Assembly (NCBI RefSeq): GCF_030445035.2
Contig: NC_080677.1
Location: forward strand, 106,141,513-106,205,512
From: Dasypus novemcinctus
Taxonomy: Eukaryota; Chordata; Mammalia; Cingulata; Dasypodidae
Length of the DNA: 64,000 bases
Direction of reading: 5' to 3'
The notes under the pieces were generated by a model. That model had not been told where the DNA came from. It did not search any database and saw nothing but the letters and a program-made list of their open reading frames with translations. Shown here piece by piece: positions 56,936-64,000 of this stretch; within the stretch, counting starts at the first letter, position 1, and each line of letters starts with the position of its first letter. The position numbers and the translations under genes were made by a program.

Positions 56936-58521
56936 GTCAAGTCACTCAGGGTTAATGATTTCATGGTTTATGTTATCATCATTTGCACACATCACTTCCC
57001 TTCTATTAACTCCGTTCACTGTTGGTAGATACTCCAGGTCACCTAGCCTCCCATTCTGAACACTTAATTAAAGTCTTCTGCATCCCAAACCCTCAGAAAA
57101 TAGATCTCCATGGGGAAATAACAGAAAGACGTTAGTCAACTTAATGGAAAGGATCAATCTTTAGTATACAAAGATCTCTATAACCAGCAAGAGAATACAG
57201 GGAAAAGGAAAAGATTAGAGAACTGACACTGGTTGAAGTTTTCTGAGCCCCTCCTTTCCTTAAGAGCAGAATGAATCTACTTACAAGATCAAATAAAAGA
57301 GACCCCTGTGAAGAAGGAATAGTTACAGTAACATGCGTGGTAAGATGAGGACTGTAGACTAAAATTCTATTACCTCCCTAAGGGGTCGTGAAAGTCCCCT
57401 GGTGACAATAAACTAAGAGCACCCTGGAAGTGGAGATTTAGCCAGAATGTACAAGGCAGGATGTACCCCAGTCCAGCCTCAGCTGACTACGAGGCAGGAT
57501 GTACCCCAGTCCAGCCTCAGCTGACCACCTATCACTTTCCTATAAAGACAGCAGCAATCTTTTGGAATACTCTGAAGCAAATCTCTCCTCTCTTGTCTCT
57601 ACAAAGGCAGAATGAGCAGGTAGCAAATCTCTGCACTAATTCCTTGTACCTAGGCAGGATCAAGAGTTTACCAATCCAACCCTTCTCTGTAAGAAACAAG
57701 GATTTTGTTTCTTAGTGAAAGTTCAACACTGAGGAAAAGACAGCATGGTCATTCACTAATAACTTCAGCTCAACCTTAGGAAGATAGAAAAGGCAGAGCC
57801 AAGCATGAGAGGTCTATTTTAACCCTACCCAGGCCCAGAGCAGGTCACTCAGGAATCTTCTTAAAATCAAAATGGTGCTCAGGGACCTCTCTAGGATCTT
57901 CTCGAGTGTATGTTTTGTCTAGATTGCTTAGGTCATGCTCACGCTCTAATCAGACCAAGCTTTCTGGTTTTAACATGAACTCACTATTCCTTGACCCTCT
58001 GGACTAGTGGACAGTCTGTCACTATGTCAAACTTCTTGGCCCTTTCCAGCCTGGATTTATGTCCCCAGAGAATAGGGGCAGCAGTGGACCAGACTCGGAC
58101 TCGGACTGTGATGAGATGGAGTAAATGGTCACTGTGCATCACAAAACCATGTTTAGAAATTAGTTGCCTGAACTCCCTTTGGAGTCACATTTACTCCTAG
58201 CTCTAAGCAAGGAGCATGATATTTAAACAATCTTTTTTAAAAGATTCTCACCACTTCCCCAACTTTTGTACCTCTCAGTCCTAACTTCTCCCCCAAAACC
58301 CCGACACATACACACACGCCACAAGAAGATGTCTCAACATTTTAAGTATCTCTAGGGTCCAGATGCATTAATGGCATCCCACAGTAAAGACTCCCCTCCT
58401 AGGTCAACACAGTGAAGAAATAAATGATAACGTAAGAGAAAAGGCAGGGACAGTAGAAACCATAGCCTGCTCCTTCCCACATAAGAGAGGCACAAAATCT
58501 CAGAAGTCATCAAAAACAGCA
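56936..58521. other. Region 3' of GCC1, including its probable 3' UTR
   Basis: No gene was recognised. The GCC1 3' UTR should extend leftward from 58521, but I found no convincing minus-strand AATAAA to place its end. Contains a 38-bp tandem duplication at 57454-57529. Confidence 0.45.
57454..57529. repeat. 38-bp tandem duplication
   Basis: Two head-to-tail copies (57454-57491, 57492-57529) of a unit beginning AGGCAGGATGTACCCC, almost identical apart from TAC/CAC near the end. Confidence 0.93.
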
Positions 58522-59817
58522 TCATCTCTTGCCAGAAGGCCACCAGCTACCACTGGCTGGAAGCCGCATTATCACTTGTTTCTCCTCTGGACTGAAGTGC
58601 AAGATAGTCAGAATGGCTGTGAGTGTCTGCTGGCGGCCCAGCATGTCAGGCAAGGTCAGGAAGCGGTAGATGATGTTTTTGAGGTATTCCAGGTTGGCTC
58701 CCTCCCTACTCTGGTCCCTGATGTTCTTTTCAATGTGGCTCTGCAGAGCCCTGACCTCCTCGCGATGCCGTTCCCCCTCCTCCAGGAGCCGATCCTGCAG
58801 CTGATGCACCTCCACCTCGAGCCTGTGTTTCTGCTTCCTCAGCGATGTGATCTCCACCTCCTTACGCGCCAACTGCTCAGCATACAGGAAGAAAGTGGGC
58901 TCATTGGCTGCAGCAAGTTGCAGCGCTTGGGTCAGGCTATCCAAGGCAGATGTATCAGCTGGGTCCCCAAGACCCCCGCCACCCACAGGGCTTCTGCGCC
59001 CCGGCAGCGCAGAGGACAAGGCCACAGAGCGCAACTGCTCCAGCTCCAAATCCTTCTCAGCAAGCACAGCTAAGGCGCGGTCCCGCTGCTTGTGCAGCTC
59101 TTCCTCCAGTTTCAGCGTGCGGTCCCTGAAGTCCAGCTGGCTACGCTCCAGCTCCTGCCGGTGGAGTTGCTGCAGCCGGGCCAGCTCCTGCTTCCGGTCC
59201 TCAGCCTCCTGCTGGTGCTGGCGCTCAAGCTCCTCACAGGACAGCCTCAGGGAGATATACTTCTCCTTCAGCTCAGCTAGCTGTTCCTGGGCTTCCTCCA
59301 GTTCCTTTGCCAGGTTCCCATCTTTGGTGCTCTTGTTCTTGAGGACCACCTGGGCCCTCACCTTGTACCTCTCAAACTCTTCCTTCAGCTGTTTCAGCTC
59401 CTGCTGGTAGTAGAGCGCAGTAGCCTTCTCCCCATCGGCAGCCTCTGAGCTGGGCATTATCTCCAGGTCGCAGAGCTTCTCCACATCCAGGGTGATCTGG
59501 CTTTTCCTGGCTGCGACCTGCAGCAGCCTCTTTAGTTTCTCCATCTTATCCTTCAGGACATTGACATCCAGACTGGACTCCTCTCCATGGCTGTCTAGAG
59601 GGGACCGGCTAGAGGCAGCTAGAGCCAGCGTCTTATTCTCCATGTCCAGCTGCATAATGCGTTCCCTCAGCTTCTGGATAGCCAGCTGGTCCTTCTGCTT
59701 CGCTTTCTCATAGGTGCCCAGCAGTTCCGATACCTCGGATATTTGATTCTCCAGGGCTGCCACCCTCTGCTCTTCCACCTGAGCTTGCTGACGGAGTTGC
59801 TCCTCTGCAAGGGCTGT
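58522..59817 (-). CDS. GCC1: GCC1 exon 2: golgin GCC88, C-terminal part with GRIP domain
   Basis: This is the second coding exon, codons 345-775 plus stop (TGA, complement of 58522-58524). It starts after the acceptor TTATTTTGCAG (intron side at 59818-59829). The exon opens with TALAEEQLRQQA and encodes long coiled-coil heptads. A glycine-rich linker (SPVGGGGLGDPADTS) lies before the last third. The GRIP domain is at about residues 713-763, with its conserved tyrosine at about 722 in ANLEYLKNIIYRF, followed by QQTLTAILTILHFSPEEKQV. The protein ends WWPSGKR. GRIP domains bind the GTPase Arl1 at the trans-Golgi network, and GCC88 helps retrieve cargo from endosomes. The exon has no stop or frameshift. 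The open frame running past 59817 is intron read-through. Confidence 0.97.
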   Translation of the reverse strand, partial: TALAEEQLRQQAQVEEQRVAALENQISEVSELLGTYEKAKQKDQLAIQKLRERIMQLDMENKTLALAASSRSPLDSHGEESSLDVNVLKDKMEKLKRLLQVAARKSQITLDVEKLCDLEIMPSSEAADGEKATALYYQQELKQLKEEFERYKVRAQVVLKNKSTKDGNLAKELEEAQEQLAELKEKYISLRLSCEELERQHQQEAEDRKQELARLQQLHRQELERSQLDFRDRTLKLEEELHKQRDRALAVLAEKDLELEQLRSVALSSALPGRRSPVGGGGLGDPADTSALDSLTQALQLAAANEPTFFLYAEQLARKEVEITSLRKQKHRLEVEVHQLQDRLLEEGERHREEVRALQSHIEKNIRDQSREGANLEYLKNIIYRFLTLPDMLGRQQTLTAILTILHFSPEEKQVIMRLPASGSWWPSGKR

Positions 59818-60675
59818 CTGCAAAATAAGAGAAGAGACAGAAATGTATCCAGAAAAGAAAGCCCTATAGCAAACTTTGAGAAGGCATGAGAGGGGACCAA
59901 AAAGGGCCACAGGATTGGGACGGCCTGGCAAGAATGGGAACAAGGGATTTTTCTGCAGATTCAGGTGCTAACAAAAGTTCTGGTAGCTTGCTTACATTCT
60001 GTTCCCAGAAAGATATTATACCAAACAATACTGGACATCTTTGTTTATTTGTTGCTCTTCTGCTTTAGTGCTCCCATTTTCCTCCCATCATACACCTAGC
60101 TCACATATAAAAAGTATTATCTTTGCTTAGTAATGTACCACCCCAAGTCCTACTAAGAAAACAATTTTACCATGAGAAAAACACAAAACATATTTTTCCC
60201 TTTTTCAATATTCCTAGAATATTGTTTCTAGAAGTTTCTAGAAGTTCAAAACTGAGTTGGAGCTCTCTCCACACTAAAAGGATGCACTGTGAAATAACAC
60301 ACCTTTCCAGAGCAGGCAAACCTAAACTGAAAGCAATTACAAGAGGTTGTTTCTTTGACAAAATCCCTCTATACCCCCTCAGCCTTCCTACACACTGCCC
60401 TTCACTTAACAGTTAGCACTATACTGCTTCACAAAGTACAGGCATAAGATGCCTAACTCCCACCCAGCCTACACTTAGAAATTCCACATCCTGTTGGAAG
60501 CTGGATACCGTCATCATGCAGAACAGGATTTCCCAAGATTAACTAAAGGAACTTTTCAGATAGCATCAAAAATGCCACTCTAGTCATTTAGCTCTAACTA
60601 CCAAAGGAGGAAAAACCCTAATATTTCCCACCATAAGTTAAATGACTAATGTTTGAAAGAAACGAGGATAATTAC
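59818..60675 (-). other. GCC1: GCC1 intron
   Basis: The 858-bp intron has a GT donor (complement of 60674-60675, AAG|GTAATT) and AG acceptor (TTTTGCAG). The split is phase 0 between MRK and TAL. No SINE or L1 was recognised inside it. Confidence 0.93.
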
Positions 60676-61707
60676 CTTCCTCATTTCTTGCTGCAACTGA
60701 ACCTGGAAATGGCTCTTGAGGTAGGCAGCCTCTTCCTGAAGTTCCTGCAGCCGGGGGTCTGGCTGATTCTTCTCATCTCGAAGAGCCTGCAGCTCACCCT
60801 TCAGCATCTCCACTTCCCCGGTCAGCTGCTTGGTCTGCAGTTCAAACCCTTCTATCTGATCAGCTGCATATGACCGTCCCACCAGGGCTTCTCGTGTCTC
60901 TTCCAATCGCAGCTCCAGCTCCTGGCGCTGGGTCCTCTCCTCCTGCAGCAGTTTCTGGAGCTCCCGCAGCATCAAAGCATGGTCACTCTGCTCTTGGGCC
61001 CTATCATGCTGCTGTGAGATAAGTCGGGCTTTGGTTTCTGCTATCTGCTCCTGCAGCCCCTTCAATTCCCCCTCCAGGAGGCCCCTCTCCTCCTCTGCCT
61101 TTTTATTTGCATCCTCCAAGTCCTGTTTCATCTTCTTCTTGTCAGCCAGGTAAGAAGCCTCCATGCGGGACTTCTCCTGGGTGACTGTAGCCAAAGAGCT
61201 GGTTAAAGTAGCCAACTGAGTTTTCAACTGGTGCAGTCGTTTGTCTGCCTCCCCACCGGTGGACGGCCCATCCCCACTACTACTGCTAACGCCACTCTCC
61301 GACCCGCTGGCCTCTTCGGACTTTGAAGGTGGTGGTCCACGGGCTGGTCTGTCATCTTCTACCCCAAACTCACCCTTGGCACTGGTGAGACTGGCCGCAG
61401 TATCCAAGCTGGTGGCAGTCCCAGTGCTATCACCGCTGTGAGTGGAGCACCGGTCATCAACAGGGTCAGGAAAGGTGAGGCCTGCTGGCTGGACATCTGC
61501 GAGGCCCAAATCCGCCTCATGGGACACCGACAGCACTTTAATGCTGGCCTCTAGAGCCTCTTTCTCCTTCAGGAGGCTTTTATAAGCGCGCACTACATCC
61601 TTGAGCCGTGCCTGGTACTGGAGAAGCTGCTTCTTCTGCGATTCTATGGTATCCAGCAGGTCCTTCTTGCTCGGGCCGCCCCCGAAACTCATCCCAAACT
61701 TCTCCAT
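60676..61707 (-). CDS. GCC1: GCC1 exon 1: golgin GCC88, N-terminal part
   Basis: This is the first coding exon, 344 codons, starting at the ATG complementary to 61705-61707 (MEKFGMSFGGGPSKKDLL). The start is chosen because the family begins MEKFGM and because the spliced length is then 775 residues, as I recall for human GCC1. Residues about 17-60 form a first coiled coil (IESQKKQLLQYQARLKD). A Ser/Gly/acidic-rich segment with CSTHSGDSTGTATS and SGSESGVSSSSGDG spans about 85-165. From about 170 it is again coiled coil up to LQQEMRK. The gene product is a peripheral trans-Golgi golgin that forms long parallel dimers. The frame stays open for another 84 codons upstream of this ATG (to 61959). 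That stretch looks like GC-rich 5' leader. Confidence 0.97.
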
Positions 61708-62240
61708 GAGCGTGCTGGGCGGGCTGCTCCACGTCAGCGTTCTGGCAGCCGGGGAGAGAGACTGGAGCTTACCGGAAGCGACGCGGAGAGTTATCCAACC
61801 GCGGGCCGCACGCCTGCTCCTTCCAGCTGTGCGGGACTGGATGCGGGGCGATGGAGCAAGCTGGCAGGGGCGCCCGCGGTCTTCCAGGCCCGGAAGTCCT
61901 ATCCCCGACGCGGCGAGTCCTAGGCGCGTCCAGGCGAGTCCTATCCCCGACGCGGGCACGAGACGAGCGCAACGCCAGGGATCGCCCGCACTGGCACACA
62001 GTAGTCACTCCGCCTCCCGGCCCACCCGGCCCACAGCAGCCCAGGCCGACCCCCTCCCCTCGGCCGAGGCTCCAGCCAGGGCTCGCGCTGGGCGCAGCTC
62101 CATCCCGATTTCCAACTCCTGCGCGGTGGACAACGGCGCTTCCGGGCCCGCTGGAAGTGACGACAGGGCGCCGCCGCAGGCCCCGCCCCCAGCGGGTGCG
62201 AGGTGGGCGTGGCTACTTCAAACAGTGAGCGGGGGTCGCG
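61680..62240 (-). promoter_or_regulatory. GCC1: CpG-island promoter and 5' leader of GCC1
   Basis: GC- and CpG-rich DNA covers the start codon and about 500 bases upstream, with CCGCCCCCAGCGGG-type GC boxes near 62180 and no clear TATA box. This is typical of a housekeeping promoter. The leader holds a duplicated CGAGTCCTATCCCCGACGCG (about 61904 and 61938). In human, ARF5 starts a few kb upstream on the other strand. It would lie beyond this window's end. Confidence 0.8.
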
Positions 62241-62635
62241 GGTCGACGGGGTTGTGGGTAGAGGGCCAGTCTTGCCAAGGGCGGATTAAGCCAGGTCGAG
62301 GACACCAGGAAGATGTTTGTATGGTGAGATCAGGGTGCCTGAACTTGCCCCTCAGGCTGCGATCAGCGAGAGACAGGGGACCTCGTCGCACTGCGTTCCT
62401 ACCAAACACCTGGGTGGGCGGCGCGCCCCCAGTATTTGGGACCGAGTGCAACACTCTGTTTTTGGCCACGGAAAATGCAATCCTTTCTAGCACAGTGCTT
62501 AACACCCAATAGTCATATATAATATAATAATTGTTAGCACCCTTCTTGAGTTCATTCAACGAATATTTACAGAGAGCATTTTACAGTTATGACGTCCATC
62601 CTGAGTGCCAACTATATGCCAGTAACCTCACAAGA
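62241..62635. other. Intergenic DNA upstream of GCC1
   Basis: CpG density falls away after about 62430. An L2-like TTCATTCAACGAATATTTA lies near 62550. No gene was seen. Confidence 0.45.
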
Positions 62636-62639
62636 GTTT

Positions 62640-62790
62640 TGTTACCGAGTCTTTACAATAATTTTAGTCCGTATTAACAGTTTTACAGACATGGAAAGAT
62701 GAGGCACAGAGAAGTTAAGTAACATGTCCAAGGTCACACAGCTAGTAAGTTTAGGAATCCTATCCAGATCAGCCTGACTCTTAGCATACC
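62640..62790 (-). repeat. MIR SINE, antisense
   Basis: GATGAGGCACAGAGAAGTTA and CCAAGGTCACACAGCTAGTA are diagnostic. Confidence 0.92.
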
Positions 62791-63789
62791 AAGTGCTGTA
62801 TTAGGTGAGAACACCGTGAAGGAACATGGTCCTCCCCTCAAGGAGCTCAGAATCTAGTGAAGAACCAGACATGAAAACACAAATCCTGTTATCATACCAG
62901 TATTTACAGATATATTCAAGCTAAAAGGGGGGAAGGCTTGTCTAGGGTAGGTGAAGACTCTTGGGGAAAAGACACTGATTTTGAAGGATAAGTACTGATT
63001 GCCCATCTAACTAGAGATGAAGGAAACCAGCTTTCCAGGCAGAGGGAAAAGATCCCAAGGACTCCAGGGGCATCAGAAATCCTGGCTCACCCAGGCAACA
63101 TTAAGAATCATCTCAAGGCAGTAGCTTAGTGTATGTGAAGTAGGTGGCAACAGATGGGGATGGCACAATAAGTGGGGGCCTTGATAAGGCATTTCAATTT
63201 TCTAATGGGTGATAGGAAGACCTGAAAGGATTTTAGTCTCAATAGTAGTACCATCAAGACTTGTAAGCCAGGGTGGAGTGACCAGGAGCAGGAGATGGGT
63301 GAGGAAGCTCTTCCAGTCACAGGGAAGAGCTAGTAGTAAAATACCAACAGGGATGGAAAGAAGGGTTGATAAAAGACACAACTAGTTAGATGAATTCTAA
63401 CTTGGTGAACACTAGTTGTGCCAATGTAATAATATTGATAGTCTTAAATGTACTGTTTGACCTTGTGAGAGCGTTATTAAGAATGGAATATGTGGCTGAA
63501 GAGTAAAGGAAAATCATGCCCTCAGGTATACCTGGTTCCCAAACTCTGTTATCATTCCAGACTTTGTGGGCCAGGATGGGGCAAGCCCTAGAATTGTGTT
63601 CAGTCCCAGTTTCTTTGTGGCAGATAGCATCCAGCTGCATAACACAAAACATTCATATACCTTACCTCATCATTTTAAATCTTCACCATAATCCCCTGAG
63701 ATAACTAGGGCAGCTATTAGTGTCCTTTTATAAATGAGAAAATGACCGAGTTGTGAAGAGTGTTCAAGCCAAACTCTCAAAAAAAAAAA
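62791..63789. other. Intergenic DNA, old repeat likely in part
   Basis: CTCAAGGAGCTCAGAATCTA near 62840 and the following purine-rich text suggest a decayed ancient repeat. A MIR-like scrap lies near 63660-63745. No gene or exon of ARF5 was seen. Confidence 0.45.
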
Positions 63790-63880
63790 GGCAGAACAGA
63801 TTGAAACAGAGACTTGGCACACTGCTGGTACACAGGAGGAACTCAACACATATTCGTTGAGTGAGTGAATGAATGAAGGT
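63790..63880 (+). repeat. Ancient L2/MIR-like 3' end
   Basis: AGACTTGGCACACTGCTGGT, ACTCAACACATATTCGTTGA and GTGAATGAATGAA fit this old repeat end. Confidence 0.65.
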
Positions 63881-64000
63881 TCTGATTCCCAGCCCACCTA
63901 ACCACGTCTAGTCCATAAGCAATTAATCCTAGATGCCCACTGAGAATCCAGAATAGATAAAATGCCTGCACTTATGCCAGCCATCTCTCTATCAGTCCAG

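Noticed and set aside
58576-59713. Plus-strand open frames across GCC1 exon 2 (for example 58847-59410)
   Set aside because: They are antisense shadows of a GC-rich coiled-coil coding exon, with S/R/L-rich low-complexity translations and no known domain.
58522-59943. A separate 473-codon gene with its own start at 59943
   Set aside because: The first 42 codons are intron sequence before the acceptor TTTTGCAG. The rest is GCC1 exon 2.
61740-61776. A 5'-UTR intron using CCGGTAAGC as donor in the GCC1 leader
   Set aside because: The nearest possible acceptor (CTGCCAG) is only about 30 bases away, too short for an intron. Use as an alternative first exon donor cannot be excluded but has no support.
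60646-61959. A single 437-codon protein on the minus strand ending in intron sequence
   Set aside because: It mixes 5' leader, GCC1 exon 1 and intron read-through. The AAG|GTAATT donor at 60676/60675 and the exon 2 acceptor at 59818 give a standard 775-codon GCC1.

Overview
This is mammalian nuclear DNA, almost certainly from an armadillo (Xenarthra, Dasypus-like). The main clue is the dominant repeat: about 20 copies of a tRNA-derived SINE whose 5' end folds like a tRNA and whose tail ends in ATAAATAAATCTTTAAAA. This matches the armadillo DAS-SINE family. Further support comes from lineage-type L1 elements, solo LTRs and old eutherian repeats (MIR, L2, MER5A). There are no bacterial-type operons, CRISPR arrays or stand-alone tRNA or rRNA genes.

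Layout. 1-1660 holds the 3' half of a processed ZW10 pseudogene cut by the window edge. 1662-9935 is L1 sequence broken by four SINEs. 10-18 kb mixes MIR, SINEs, two solo LTRs and antisense L1. 19.1-22.9 kb is nearly free of interspersed repeats and is centred on an orphan CpG island at 21.65-22.2 kb. 25.2-27.7 kb is a decayed endogenous retrovirus pol region, into which a retrocopy of STMP1 has inserted at 26325-27010. The retrocopy keeps an intact 47-codon ORF, a poly(A) tract and a 16-bp target-site duplication. 29-57 kb is gene-poor DNA with SINEs, L1 fragments, LTRs and old repeats. 58.5-61.7 kb holds GCC1 on the minus strand, with a CpG-rich promoter reaching about 62.2 kb.

The only clearly functional protein-coding gene is GCC1. 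Its two coding exons join in phase 0 to give 775 codons, the length I recall for the human protein, and end in a GRIP domain that targets the protein to the trans-Golgi network. In human 7q32, GCC1 sits head-to-head with ARF5. The window ends before ARF5 would be expected, and nothing of it was seen. The rest of the window behaves as intergenic sequence shaped by retrotransposition. Much of the local history can be read from nested insertions with target-site duplications, for example SINE in LTR, SINE in SINE, L1 in LTR and retrogene in ERV.
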